From assembly GCA_038503035.1 (NCBI GenBank), contig JAVSML010024313.1, positions 1 to 64,000 on the forward strand: a stretch of DNA of 64,000 nt, given 5' to 3'. This document shows positions 22,039 through 34,475 of the stretch, in pieces. Both the position numbers and the translations under genes were made by a program. The stretch comes from Crocodylus rhombifer. Its lineage: Eukaryota > Chordata > Crocodylia > Crocodylidae. The stretch's first letter is position 1, and the number at the start of each line of letters is the position of its first letter. Under the pieces are notes generated by a model. That model ran no database searches. It was not told the DNA's origin and saw only the letters and a list, made by a program, of their open reading frames with translations.

Positions 22039-24601
22039 GGGCATGTCCACACATGCAGGCATGTGCACTTGCAGCAGCTCAAATAGGAGTGGCACAAATT
22101 TGAGCCAGGGATTTTTGCCTCAGTGCATATGCCTCGACATGCACTTTGGTGTGAGGCAAGTTGTACTGCTTGGGGCAAAATAACTCTGCCCAGCTCCTCC
22201 TGGATCCACAGCCAGGAGGAGCTAGAGCTACTGGTCCCAGCAGTATAAAAACCTGCCCTGGTGAGCAGCTCAGGACTACTTGCCCTCAACAGCTTCTGAG
22301 GCCTGGCCAGTTGGTATCCGGGGACACTACCCCTTGTGCCAGCTGGACTGCTGAAGCAGCCCTGACCTGAAGTTGTCCATGCACCCTCTACCCACTGCAA
22401 ACTGCTGCAGTGGGGGCTGCTGCCTGTCTGTGTCTGCAATAGCATCCTCTGTCTTGGACCTGCAGCCCCATGGCTGTGCCCCTGCCAGACCTGGATGGGG
22501 TGCCCTCTCTCTGCCAATTTTGCAGCTATTGCCCAAAAGATGTGCTCCTTATAGTGGCCCACTTTGAAGTGTCAAAGCATGTCCTCTTGCCCCAAATGAC
22601 CAAGAGGTCAACCACCTCGTCTGCCCTCCAGCTGGGTCCCCAGTGCTGCCCCTAGACAGGGTCCTCTGGACGGGTCTCACCACTTGTCTCACCAGAAAAG
22701 ATCCTGGTGTTCCCTGTTTATGAATTGCAAATACTATGATAAGAAACCCAAATTATCTCATTAAAACACCCAAAATAGTGTTCTTCTTCTATTAAAATGA
22801 AACACCACTATATAAACAGAGACACTAGTTTCATAGTTTCTAGGGTCGGAAGGGACCTGAGCAGATCATCTAGTCCGATCCCCTGCCATGGCAGGAAAGA
22901 ATACTGGGGTCAAACAACCCCAGCAAAATGTTCATCTAGCCTCCTCTTAAACACCCCCAGGGTAGGAGCCTGCACCACTTCTCTTGGAAGCTGGTTCCAG
23001 ACCCTAGCCGCCCTAACCGTGAAGTAGCGCCTCCTGATATCTAACCTAAACCTACCCTCTGCCAGCTTGTGACCGTTATTCCTGGTCGCTCCTGGTGGTG
23101 CTCGGGGAAACAGGGACTCCCCCAATGCCTGCTGATCCCCCCGACTAGTTTATAACAGGTCACAAGATCCCCCCTCAGCCTTCTCTTGTGGAGGCTGAAC
23201 AGTTCAGGTCCCGTAGCCTCTCCTCATAGGGCCTGCCCTGTTGTCCCCAGTCATATGAGTAGCCCTCCTCTGGACCCTCTCCATGCTGTCGACATCCTTC
23301 TTGAAGTGCGGTGCCCAGAACTGGACGCAGTACTCCAGCTGCGGCCTGACCAGTGCCACATAGAGGGGGAGGATCACCTCTTTGGACCTGCTCAAGATGC
23401 ATCTGTGGATGCATGACAAGGTGCGGCTGGCCTTCCTAACTGCCTCCCCACACTGCCGGCCCATGTTCATCTTGGAGTCAATGATGACCCCCAGATCCTT
23501 TTCCGTCTCCGTGCTGACAAGAGGGGAGTTCCCTAACCTGTAGGTATGGTGCCAGTTTTATTGATATTTACAAGTGTAAAGCAATTTGGAGGGGGTTAGG
23601 GGACCTTGTGGGTGGCTGTAGGGTTTCTGGGGGTGAGGTTTGGGGGTATGGGGCTTGTCCGGGAGTTTAGGGTTTGCGGCTGAGTATGTGGAAGAGGGGG
23701 TTGTGGCAGAGGCTTGGTGATGTGGGTGTTGTGTGTGGATTGTGGGGGGACTGTAGATGTGGGGGACTGTGTGGGGGGGCTGCTACTCCCCAACAAGGTG
23801 CAGCCCCCCCCACACAGTACATGGACTGCCCCCCCCCTGCATGGCCCACATGCCCCACCATGAAGCACAAGGCCCCGCAGTTCACCCCCACAGCAGCAGC
23901 AACCATGGGGTGTTCAGGGCCTACTACAGCCAGAGCCGCAGCGGCACGGCATGGCCCCAGTTGCCTTAGAGCCAGTGCCAACTCTGCCGCTTGTCACAGG
24001 ACCACCCCAGCTTGGCACCGTACAGCATGGGGTTGTGTGGCTTCAGGCAGCACCAGGGCTCCTCAGGCTATCACCCGGGGTCCAACCCAGCTTGCAGGGA
24101 CATGTCATGCTGGGAGCAGCAGCAGCAGCCATTGGAGCACTCAGGGCCTGCTGGCACAGCCGTCCCCCCCATACACAGTGTGGGGCAGTGTGGCTCAGCC
24201 CTGCCCACCTGGGACCTGGCGCTCTGCCTGTGCTATTTAATACAGGCCCGGCCCGGCTTGGCACAGAACCGTGCACCTTCAGGCAATTCCAGGCCACTCA
24301 CACTGTCTCCCAGCCTGCACCACTCCTTGCCCCACAAGAAGCAAGCATACAGATGATCTGGCCAGCGACCAGAGCATCTCTTCAGTGGACCTGAGCCTCC
24401 AGTTGCCTCAAGGCACAATCCTAGACCATGCCCTGCCCAGCTTTTTTTCTGTGGGTTACTTTTTGATACCTGCAAATCCAGATATCAAATCTTGAGGCTG
24501 TGCTGCAGATATGTATTTTTGTTCCCGCCATGCCTCTTGCTGCATCTCAAACTGCTTTGAGACGCAGCAAGTGGCACATGCAGGCTCATCTGGACACTTC
24601 C
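22039..24601. mobile_element. Harbinger-like non-autonomous element, copy 1
   Basis: The element starts gggcatgtccacacatgc and ends ggacacttcc, and is flanked by TTA on both sides (22036-22038, 24602-24604). TTA fits the 3-bp TWA duplications of PIF/Harbinger transposons. The 5' 450 bp (with the hairpin gctcctcctgg/ccaggaggagc and a tataaaa near 22243), the GT/GC-rich middle and the 3' 250 bp align in order with 47119-49538. A CR1 (22829-23552) has inserted in the middle. Right after that insertion, the minus strand carries AATAAA (23553-23565), also present in the other copy, so a leftward transcription unit may end there. No transposase was recognised. Confidence 0.7.
22829..23552 (-). mobile_element. 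CR1 LINE 3' end inserted in Harbinger-like copy 1
   Basis: The minus strand encodes the end of CR1 ORF2: LSCIHRCILSRSKEVILPLY, VALVRPQLEYCVQFWAPHF, then RFRLDIRRRYFTVRAARVWN and PTLGVFKRRLDEHFAGV, followed by the CR1 tail. The left edge tttcatagtttctagggtcg is the CR1 3' end. The copy is truncated at its 5' side and only mildly decayed, so it looks younger than the CR1 at 6.4 kb. Confidence 0.88.
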
Positions 24602-24604
24602 TTA

Positions 24605-26500
24605 GAGTCGGGATGCAAAATTAGTTTAACTCAAAATGCTGGTCTAAGTTCACCTCTGATCTCAAGACGACTTTCTGGAGTGCATTCCACTATACAAAAA
24701 GCAATAATGGCAATCTAAAAATTCACATGTTGCAAAAAAAGGCAATTTTTTTCAGAAGTCAAAGTCTTTTTGTTCTGAGACTGCCACCTGTTGGTTATAT
24801 CACTTCTCAATCTTTGCTAAATAATGTAACTGGGATCTTAACAAAGAACTTATCCTGACCAAATCCCTCCCTCTTTTCTTTATCCCTCTCCTGTAGGCAC
24901 TCAGAGAGAGACACAAACATACTCCCCTCCAACCCAAAAATCGAAACAGAGCAGGCTGCTGTTGGATTCTTATAGCTTATTGCTGCAATCAAACCCCTGC
25001 TATCCATTGCGGTCTAGAGTTGAATTGATTTTAATAGCATCCTGATTTTTAAAAGTGCCACTGAGACAGGCAGGTTGGAATAGGATTGTTATTAGTCTTC
25101 TTTTTTTCCTGGATAAACATTAAAAAGCCATTTCCAGCAAAGCAATGCACCTGCACTCAGCAGAACATTTGAGTCCTGAGTACCTTGTGCTGAGGTTGTG
25201 GCTTTGGCTTTGAATTTTTATTCTACCAAGAATATTGCTTGCTCTTACATTTCTCCCTCAGTATTAGCAGGTTGTGGCATTGTGTCTCTTATGAATACCT
25301 CTGAAAAACAATTCTTATGTCCAACTATGCAGTTATGTTACAAAGGTAAAAGGAGAAAAGATGGCCCAAGTTGTTAGTCTACAGTGACATTATTCAAGAA
25401 GCTAGGGTTCAAGTCCTTGCTTGACTGAAGGTCTTGGGCAAAACATTTAGAGAAAAATTCTACTTTGCTACTCAGATGTCAAAGGGACACTGTTAAAGTG
25501 GATAGGTGTCTAGGAAATGAAATAATATTCTGTTTTGTCCCCTGTAATACCCCAGAACACTAAGACATCTTAATTCCTCACATACCTACATCTTCACAGT
25601 GGAGGCACAGAAATGCCATTAAATCCCTCCTTGTCCTCCTCTTCCACCAAACCACAGCCAACCACAAAACCTATTATTGGAAATTCTTGGACACTGGCAA
25701 GCATGGTGCTGGTTTCTATCCCAGGAAGTTGCAAGCCAGAAGCTACTTCTATCTCATGCAGGAGAAATTTGAATCCTAATCTCCCACATCACCATGAACC
25801 AGGCTACACTGGGAACAATTTTCTCATGAAGCTATGCCATTGAACAGCCAACAGGATGGATAGCAGAAAGGAGAATAATGAAGAGAAAACTTGGCTCTGT
25901 GATCCAGGTGAAGCAGAATGAGGCTCCAGGAGCAAACTAGTAGGCAAAAATTGATCCTGTGATTCATGGTGTAAATGTAAGACATCTATGACCATCATAC
26001 CAAGACCTTTGACATGTACACCTAGGCAAGAGTATGGAGGAGTGGAGGCTGCCTACCATCTCCCTTTAGACTCTTAAGATAGAATCCAAGGCCAGACCAA
26101 ATCCAGATGTCCAGTGCTGCAATGTTTGTAGCTTCTGCCAGAGAGCAAGAGATAAGAACTGCTGCTGACCGCCGGACATCTCAGTGAGGGTGCATTTCTG
26201 TCAGGGTATTGCCCCTTAGCTTTTCTCCAACCAAGGAGTATACAGAAGGCACTAGGGTGCCCAGACTAGGGTGTTGAGGAACACCATACTCACCTTACTC
26301 TGGAGGTTGCAACACTGTGGTATTTGATAGGAGTTACCCTGCCATAAGTAGCCCCACCACACTGCCACCAGATCCTCCAGTTAGATGCAGCTCACGGTCC
26401 TACCCAGAAGCAAACTATCTCCCCTGTAAAGTGCAGGAGAAGTGAAATAGCAGAAAACCTAGTGCCTGGTCACATAAGTCTGGAGAAAGCAGAAACTAAG
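24605..26500. other. Unassigned sequence
   Basis: Mixed-composition sequence with no recognised gene, RNA or repeat. The longest frames (66-76 codons) have no signature. Confidence 0.4.
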
Positions 26501-26504
26501 TCAG

Positions 26505-26600
26505 TCATATTTAAGCAGCAACGTCAAATTTAACCCTTAATCTCTGTGCACTTCAGTTCCCCTTCTATGAAATGTAAGTAGATATGCTTCCTTAATTCAG
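26505..26600 (+). repeat. MIR-like fragment
   Basis: taatctctgtgcacttcagt followed by tccccttctatgaaatgtaa matches the central MIR segment (cctctgtgcctcagt, then tgtaaaatg) with several changes. Old CORE-SINE remnant. Confidence 0.55.
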
Positions 26601-26740
26601 AAAACTCTTTGGAGCACAGTAGACTAAATAACTTGACAACCTTTGATACAATTGCAACAGAGACCAAAGAAGTATCTTAGAGGGGGCTTACAGACAGCAG
26701 AGTGTGCAAATGAATGCAATATGCAGCCCATAAGAGGGTG

Positions 26741-27586
26741 TCACAGGGACACAGCTCGAGAGAGACCCCTAGTGGCGGGAAGGGGGAGGCTCAGCTGTCA
26801 GTCACCAGGACTGCGCAGGTGCTTGTTGCTAGGGCAACCAGTGAAACCTAGTGACAGGAAGGGGCAGGGCTTAGCCATTCTTAAGCCCAGGCAGGAGGCC
26901 AGGAGGGCAGTTACCCTCTGGCGGCCGAAGGAGGAGGAACTCAGCTAGTGCAGACAAAGGGGAGAACTCTGACAGTGGGAACATCTCCTGGTTGCTGCTG
27001 GGGTTGGGGTGCTCTCTCTCTGGTAGGGATTGAATCTTGTTTCACCGGATGGTCTAGCTGTTATGTTGTAGCCCAGGGGCTTTGTATTCTTGTGCTTATT
27101 GTTCTGACCAGAGGACCAGGTGAGGCTATTAGGAGTTGGAGGAATCCACATAGGAGCTCCATGGTAGTGTGGGGAACCTGGCGCCAGAGAGGGCACAGCG
27201 TTTTGGGGGTGCATTGACTCCAGCCCCAGAGCGAGAGGAGGGGTCAGTGAGAAGCCCCAGAGTGAGAGGCGGGGGGCAGTGAGGAGCTCTGGAGCAGGAG
27301 AGGTCATTGAGGAGCCCCAGAAGTAAAAGAGAGGGCCAAGGCATAACAGGGCCCAGGTCAAAACACGTTAGTACCATCTGCGAGGCTTGGGCTGCGGTGT
27401 AAGGGCAGGAAAGGAGCTGCAGATAGTGCCCCAGGCACCGAGACAAAAAACAGGCAGCCTCCCACTCGATTAATATCTACCAATCAAACAAATAACAACA
27501 AGGCATGGCAGGTGAGAAGGCGGGCGGTTGGCTCTTAATCAGTGTTGGGGGCACTATTAGATGGACCCAAGGAGGCACAACTGTCA
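26741..27586 (+). mobile_element. LTR-like unit, second member of the 8.8-kb family
   Basis: Starts TGTCACAGGG and ends CTGTCA. The flanks gaggg and caggg differ at one of five bases. Blocks such as tagtaccatctgcgaggctt (27370) and the caggtgctt, ttgctagggcaacc and ggggcagggc series match 51603-52795 in order, and the 3' half matches 8801-9952. It has no coding content, and an 89-codon frame near 26948 is incidental. Probably a solo LTR. Confidence 0.6.
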
Positions 27587-27591
27587 CAGGG

Positions 27592-29535
27592 AGACATAGT
27601 GATGCAACCTACACTCAAAGCCTGGCAGGAAAATAGTAAGAAACAGACACAGAAAGGGGTGTACATATAGAACTAAATTTAGGGGTATATCCTCCTGTAG
27701 TGACTTGTATCACATATGAGTTAGGGGTCTACTATAGCTGACAGCTACTAAAAATAATCTTTTAACTCGAGCAATAAAACCTTGTTTTTAGTACCAAAGT
27801 TCTTGTTTACAAACCCTGTTGTTGGTCCCAGAGACATTCTTAAACACTATGCCAGGGACCCAGATGCAATGTGAATCCACAGCAGAGTGGCTGTACGGAA
27901 GTAAAGCAGCAATAAGGAAGTCATATAGGCAGGATACCCAGTCACAGTGACCAAAAGCACATGGTACAAATGTACATGTGTATGGGCATAAAATGCAGTG
28001 AGTGTATGATTGCAATAGCAGTGTGGACAAGATTTAAAGCCAAGTAGAACATTGAAAAGAAAATCCATATCTTCATACACTCATAGGAGAAAACTAATAT
28101 AAATGTTGCCTGTTGAATCTATGAGCAATTCATGCCTCAGAAAAAAAGCAAACTCCTCATATTATTCAGCAAAAAAAAGCACAGCACTCTGGTTATGTCC
28201 ACCCTCAACTCTAGGGATGGTAGCACAAAGCAAAGCAAATTGGCCCTCACAGAGCCCTGTATTATTGCAGTAGACTGTTTTCAGTCCCTAAGCCAATTTG
28301 TCTAAAGGTAGCAAAGGTATTCCTATATTACACTGCTCATTGGCTGGAGACACTGTGTACTAACTTAATGTAAGTCAAATGGGAAGGTTCTACAGACAGA
28401 TCGTATGCAAACTATTCCCTCAAACGCATGATGTCCTGAATCCCTAAATCACCAGGACTTCCCTAATTTCTGTCTGATGCCTGCCCACAATTCTCTACAA
28501 CTGTTAGTGACTCTGGCAGTTCAGTCACACAGACCAGTCGCATAGTGAAGCTGAATATGGCCTCAAGAATTGTCACTCAGACAGATACCATCTTTTCAAC
28601 ACGCTACTCTGACAAGGAAAATGTCTTGGTTTTAGAGTGTGATTAACATTTCATGTTCTTAATAAAACAAAAGAAAGACTCAGCTCAGCTTTGCAGGTCA
28701 TTCCAAGAAGTCTTCATCATTGTCATCCTCATTATTTTTTATAGGCAAGGCGGGGAGCCACTTCAAACATTTACACAGTCCCCTTTCTGAAGGTTCATGC
28801 CGTGAGCTACAGTATGCAATATTTATCCCCTTAATGCCTTTGCTTCAAGGTCTTCTTTCCTTCACAGACTTTCATATGGGGGGAGTGGGTGCATCTGTTC
28901 ATTAAGTGATGAGAGAACAATTTTCATCTGAGAGTCAGAACCATGTAGGAATTGTTTCCTTCATGTTACACATTATTTACTGAGTTAGAAACTGAGAGCA
29001 GGAACCTCACTGAGAACCAGAGGTGGCACCTTCACTGGAGCTGGGTACACATCCTATTCATGGACACTCTTTCAGAGTAACTGCTCTGTCCACCTTGATT
29101 GCACAACCTTTCTGTCACTCTTCCCCAGACCTTTATTCAAAAGGGGTTTCACTTGCATTTGGGTAGCATTGCAGGTCATACCCCCTCCTAGCCATCCCCA
29201 GAAGTGACAACAATAGTTAGAATGAAATCAGGTTTTCAGGGAATAGGGTCTTGACCCAACAAATGAGGTGGGGGAGTGGGAGATACCCAATCACTACACC
29301 ATGTGAACAGGGAACCTTAATAAAGAGGTTCAGAACAAATGCAACTTTTATTAGCTGCAAGAGGGGAAAAAAAACACCAAAGTGGACCATTTCTCAAATA
29401 CTGAGGACTGGACCCTCAAAAGACCTAAGGTACTTCTGTGCACAAAACATTTATACCTGTTTACCCCAACTTTACACTACTGTTTAAAAAAAAAATCATG
29501 CAAACGTTATGCATAGCCCCACACAAATGTAATTT
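27592..29535. other. Unassigned AT-rich sequence
   Basis: No recognised gene or repeat. Frames of 60-80 codons without domain content. Confidence 0.4.
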
Positions 29536-29745
29536 AGGCCTCTGGCACCCATTACATTTAAAATGTGATTGACCAGTTAATCATGTCTTCAGTTGTTACC
29601 CAGCCCCACATTAATGTAACTAATGGCACGATAAAACAAGGAATAAGCCACAAAGTTATTACACAAAAAATGTGTATTAACTTTGTGTCTGGTTCCTCTC
29701 ACACCATTTGTTACACAAATTGCCAATTGCTCAAATTACGAGCGA
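29536..29745. repeat. Possible MITE related to 44081-44295
   Basis: Blocks ctggcacccattac, gaccagttaatcatgt, ccacaaagttatta and tgttacacaaattg resemble the complement of the element at 44081-44295 in the same order. Boundaries and class are uncertain. Confidence 0.3.
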
Positions 29746-29772
29746 GACTTTTTAAAGGGGGATAAGGCAAGG

Positions 29773-30493
29773 TGCCGCATTTATTGATTACATGAGTTAG
29801 ACATAGAGGTTCGGGCACACCATTCATACAAACACACACAAATCATCATACACATCATTACACACAGGCATACACATACACATAACAACCATTTCATCCA
29901 CACATACACCAGATATAGTTACCAGCAATAGTTGCTCAATATCAGCCCAGCATGGCCAACTTAGGCTTACTGAGTAGATGATGATGATTTGAAGATAGCA
30001 GATTTGAAGATAACAGCTGCAGCATGGTGAACAGATGTATCTGTGCTCCGATGAAACAGCAGTAGAGAAAGAGACTCACCCAACTTGGCATTTTCAAAGT
30101 GCTCTTTTATAGGGATTGGCATCCTTTGTTTCAGTGCTTTGAGGTTTTTCCATACTCAGCTTCTGTTTCTGTGGCTGTTCTTCTTTTGCCTTCAGCTTAT
30201 CTTAGCCTTAGAGTATTCTTGTTGCTTGTCTGGCAGAATTTCTTCTTCTGTTAGTTTCTTTGTGCCCTTGAGCTTCAAAGGGATTCTTCAGCCATTCGTT
30301 AATTAGTTTACTGACTGATAACTTACATTTGATGCCTTGTTGCTTACATAAACAGTTAAATCTTCTCCTCCCATTTCTATGCCATTCTCTCACCATTCAC
30401 CCTTTCACACACAGTCATACATAAAGGCCACGCAGAGTTCATTCACTTATGTCAAACAGAAAGACACAAAATGGAGTTTTCAAGTTGCTTACA
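29773..30493 (-). mobile_element. Solo LTR of retroviral type, antisense
   Basis: On the minus strand the block opens TGTAAGCAACTTG, has TATAAAAGAGCAC (about 30100-30112) and then AATAAA (about 29781) followed by tgcggca. That is the order of U3, TATA, R and polyadenylation signal in a retrovirus-type LTR. The stretch around 29815-29885 is CA-rich. There is no gag, pol or env next to it. The 3' boundary and the target duplication are not certain. Confidence 0.5.
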
Positions 30494-31180
30494 GGACAAG
30501 ACTAACATGGTTATATTTTACTATTATTCATGCTACACATGAACTGAACGTTTGGCCAGGCTGACTGGGCCTCCCAGCTGCAGGAGCTTGCCAGTGCACG
30601 TGTGGCATGGCAGGAAGCACAATTGTAGGGATCACACATCATATCCCACCATGCCTTTATTTTCACATCATACAGAGACCTTACTAGAATCCAGTGTAGA
30701 GTTACCGTAAAGGGAAAAAAATCTGTAAAAACTACAGTGGTGCAAAATACAGTGGTGTCAGATATGCACAACAACCTCAGATAGATTTGTGTTCATTGCA
30801 AACACAGAATTACCTGCTCTGCCACAAGTTAATGAGCATCTGATGCAGCAGTTACATTTGGATAACTGAATTCTTGTTTGTTCTGTGTCCACACTCAATA
30901 TAGCATACACCAGTGTCTGGGACCCAGGCAACAGTGTCATCTAGTAGAATCCCTACACCACATTGAACAACAAACTAACCAGTAGGAAATGCTGAAGGGA
31001 GAGTTGAGGCCTAAGCCCCATGGTTCAGTAGATATTGGTGGCCTAAATACAGACAGCATGAGGAGGATTCCCTCTCTTCATGACTTATGACCCTGAGCAT
31101 TATTTTGGATTTACTTCACTGTTTTACATGAATATCCATGTCAGCAAGAACTGGAACCCATATGCATGTTAGGAAAAACT
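30494..31180. other. Unassigned sequence
   Basis: No gene or identified repeat. A segment near 30580-30660 (ggcatggcaggaagcacaat) loosely resembles 49625-49650, suggesting a further dispersed repeat. Confidence 0.3.
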
Positions 31181-31181
31181 G

Positions 31182-31466
31182 GGTGTGCCTACACATGTCC
31201 CTACAGTGCCTTTGTTACTGCGCCATCATTTAGTACTTCTTTTTGGAAGTACTAAATGTACTAAATGATGGTGCAGTAAGAAGCCATACTGTGCTGTGTC
31301 GGCAGCATATGGTTATTTTTAGCCCCTATGTCTCTGTAGCAACGTGCTATTTATAAGGGAATGCATTGCTACAGTGAGGTAGCTGCGGTGTCACAGTTTG
31401 TGCCTGCCAATGCTACATCACCATAGTGTACTGCTATGGCAATGTAGCATCACATGTAGACATGCC
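31182..31466 (-). mobile_element. MITE, copy 2 of the pair with 7944-8201 (inverted)
   Basis: Tips ggtgtgcctacacatg and cacatgtagacatgcc are inverted repeats. The interior matches 7944-8201 read backwards (ccatcatttagtacttcttt, gcattgctacag, aatgtagcat). The 5-bp string aactg flanks both ends (31177-31181 and 31467-31471). Non-coding. Confidence 0.65.
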
Positions 31467-31485
31467 AACTGTCTCTCAGTGCATG

Positions 31486-31527
31486 TGATCAAGCACTGGA
31501 ACAGGCTACCTAGGGAAGTTGTGAAAT
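31486..31527 (+). repeat. CR1 scrap, + strand
   Basis: The frame reads KHWNRLPREVVK, a signature near the end of CR1 ORF2. It is a short piece abutting the oppositely oriented CR1 to its right. Confidence 0.5.
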
Positions 31528-32985
31528 AGAGTCATAGATGCTTGGGTCAGAACAGACCTCAACAGATCATCAAGTCTGAGCCCCTGCCTTGGGCAGGAAA
31601 GAGCATTGGGGTCAGATGACCCCAGCCAGATGCTTATCCAGCCTTCTCTTTAAGACCCCCAAGGTAGGGGAGAGCACCATCTCCCCTGGAAGCCCATTGC
31701 AAGTTTTGGCCACCCTTACCGTGAAGAAGTTTTTCCTGATGTCTAGCCTGAATCTGCTTTCTGTTAGTTTATGACCATTGCTCCTTGTTACCCCAAGAGA
31801 TGCCCTGAAGAACAGAGCATCTCCGGTTCCTTGCTGCGTTCCCCTAATGAATTTGTAGGCAGCCACAAGATCACCTTTCAGCCTTCTCTTGCGGAGGCTG
31901 AAGAGGTCCAGGTCCCTTAGTCTCTCCTCATAGGGCTTGGCCTGTAAACCCTTATCCACATCTTTCTCAAACTACGGCACCCAGAGCTGGACACAATACT
32001 GCAGTCTGACCAATGCCGCACAGAGGGGAAGTATCACCTCCTTGGTTCTATTTGTCATGCATGATGAAGTCCACTATGGCTCCAAGATCCCTTTCTGCTT
32101 CTGTGCTGCTGAGAGGGTCACTTCCCAGCCAGTAGGTGTGCTGGATATTTTTACGCCGTAGCTGCAGCACTCTGCACTTGTCCTTGTTGAACTGCCTCCT
32201 ATTGTGTTCTGCCATCTTTTCTAACCTATCCAGGTCTGCCTGCAGTTGTTCCCTCTGGAGTGTTCACTTCCCTCCACAATTTAGTATCATCTGCAAACTT
32301 GGACAGAGTACACTACATGCCCACATCTAAGTTACTGATGAAGACATTGAAGTGTACAGGTCTAAGGACCAAGCCCTGAGGGACCCCACTACCCACATCT
32401 TTCCAGGTCTATATCAACCTGTCTACTACCACTATCTGAGTGTGACCCCCAAGCCAATTTTCCACTCACCAGACCATGTAAGCGTCTGTACAGCCTCTTA
32501 ATTTATTTATGAGAATGGGATGAGATACCCTATTGAAAGCCTTCCTAAAATCCAAGAAAACAACATCCACCTCTACTCCTGTGTCCAAGCATTTTGTGAT
32601 CTGGTTGTAAAACAAAACCAGATTAGTCAGGCATGATCTGCCTGCTATGAATCCATGCTGGTTGCCCTGCTCCATTATTTTTCCTGCTGAACTCACGCAG
32701 ATATGATTTTTAATAATCTTTCAAAGACTTTTCCAAGGATGGAGATGAGATTGACTGGCCTATAATTATTAGGAGCCTCCTTCCTCCCATTCTTGGGAAT
32801 ATTGGCCCTTTTCCAGTCCTCTGGGACTTGACCCAATCCCTTAAACAGCCATGCCAGAAGATCTGTTATGACACCAGCCAGTTCCTTCAGTACCCTTAGA
32901 TGAAGCTCATCCAGGCCCACTGACTTAAACACATTCAGTCCACCAAAGTGCCTTTGCACCAAATTAGTGTCAACAGTTGGTAGGC
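31528..32985 (-). mobile_element. CR1 LINE with reverse transcriptase remnant
   Basis: On the minus strand, 32962-32693 encodes the N-terminal RT region (LDELHLRVLKELAGVI, VPEDWKRANIP, NYRPVNLISILGKVFERL). Then 32696-32466 gives the palm start (QHGFIAGRSCLTNL, VDVVFLDFRKAFNRVSHPIL), and 31959-31612 the ORF2 C-terminus (RLRDLDLFSLRKRRLKGDLV, RFRLDIRKNFFTVRVAKT, PTLGVLKRRLDKHLAGV). The RT middle between 32466 and 32000 is frame-broken. The 3' tail lies at 31528-31560. This is the longest minus-strand CR1 in the window, about 1.46 kb, truncated before the endonuclease. Confidence 0.88.
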
Positions 32986-33002
32986 TCCTGTTTCTCTGAC
33001 AC

Positions 33003-33120
33003 CCAGCTAAGAACCCAAGTTATTCACCTGTATTGGCTGGGAATTGAACCCAGGTCCCCTGCACGTGTAGTAGGACATCTATCAGTGAACCACCAATACT
33101 TCCATACACTGGTGCTTCAC
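33003..33120 (-). repeat. tRNA-derived SINE-like fragment
   Basis: The complement contains gggttcaattcccagcc, a tRNA B-box and T-arm-like block, preceded by a degraded A-box side (gtattggtggttcactgata). Likely a tRNA-headed SINE piece. Confidence 0.5.
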
Positions 33121-33144
33121 TGAACCACCAATGCTTCAACTCTC

Positions 33145-33330
33145 CATCCTTGGAAATGTTCAGGTATACATTATACAGGCACTTGGCTGGGAGGGTTTAG
33201 TCAAGGACAATCCTGTCGAACAGAGAGATGGCCTATATGATCTCATGAGGTCCTTTCCAGTCCTACTTCCTTATGAACCTGTGATCTCCCAGGTTAGTAC
33301 ACTAACCACTAGGCTGCATAGTGTATAGTA
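33145..33330 (+). repeat. CR1 3' tail followed by a reversed tRNA-like block
   Basis: Positions 33178-33268 (cacttggctgggagggttta, then gatctcatgaggtcctttcc) are a + strand CR1-type 3' end. After it, 33280-33325 (cctgtgatctcccaggttag, actaaccactaggct) is a reversed tRNA-like block of a SINE. Confidence 0.55.
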
Positions 33331-34475
33331 TTTGCTTCCATGTACAGTATCTGGTTTAGTGACTATTTAATAATACCATGGCACCTAGTTGAATGGTTTC
33401 AGCAGAACAAATGGGTGCCAGCCCCCATCTCCCAAAATACCCTTTAGGCCAGTGTTTAGAGTATGCACACAAGATGCAGGGCACCTGAATTAATTTCCCT
33501 CCTCTCTCTGAGGGAATTTGCATTTCCTGACTCCTAGATGACTACTCTAACCACAGTCTAGAGTGTATTCTGGAGAAAATATATCTTATAACCCAAGCTG
33601 TCATGTAAAATGGAGTATCACCGCTCTGTGAGACAAGGCTGATGTAGGTATCTAACTCCAGGAGAGGGTTCAAGCTTATAAATCCTAGTGTGAAACAGGT
33701 TGCTAAGTTCCAAAGAGTGAGAGGATCTAAGGATCCTCTGAACATCCTGTTGGTTAACTTAGATGGCTCTCCACTCAGAATGTCATCTTTGAAGGAATCT
33801 GGTTCATAGGTGTCAAAGTGTTCCCATGCATTGTATGGGGAAACCAAGTGCTTTACTCAGGTCTGTTGGTTCCTATAGGCACCAAAATGTAAAAAGTTGT
33901 GTCACACTTTAACTATGTCACAGCAGTTTTGTGTCACCTAGACACTGCAGCCCCCTAGCACTTCAGTGGCTCTAGCCCTAAAAAACTGTTTCTCCCTCCA
34001 GCATGATGGGGGCTCCAGTTTGACAGCATCCCTTTCATCAAACCATGACCCCTTTAGCTGCCTATGCTCTGCCTTGCATTGCCAACCTGCATAGCCTAAA
34101 TACTCCACACCTGCCACAGCCATTGCAGGGATAAAGACCTATCCTCTCCTTGCATCGTTTTCAATTAACAGAGAGGTCTAAATCTGAACAGAATTATCTC
34201 TGTCTTACCTTCCTCCCATGACCGATGCCTTCACTTGACAATCCATAGAAACAGCTAAATCCTTCATGGGGTCTCTGACTACCCCTTACTCTCTTTCAAA
34301 TATCCACACTGGCAGGGTACTCTGAGATTCATTCTCATAGCACTGTCAATATTCATCATGTTTTGAAGTAGGCAGGAGACAGATGCACCCAAAATTTGTG
34401 GAAACAAACAGTTTAGTCCCAGAACCAACAGGCCAGGCTTAAATTTCTGTTCTCCCACAAACCTTTTTACTGCTT
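33331..34475. other. Unassigned sequence
   Basis: No gene or repeat identified. The 101-codon minus-strand frame at 33542-33847 has no domain signature. Confidence 0.35.

Noticed and set aside
23674..24394. Overlapping frames of 188, 147 and 121 codons
   Set aside because: GC-rich middle of the Harbinger-like copy 1. Low-complexity Pro/Ala/Gly/Ser composition; not aligned as protein with copy 2.
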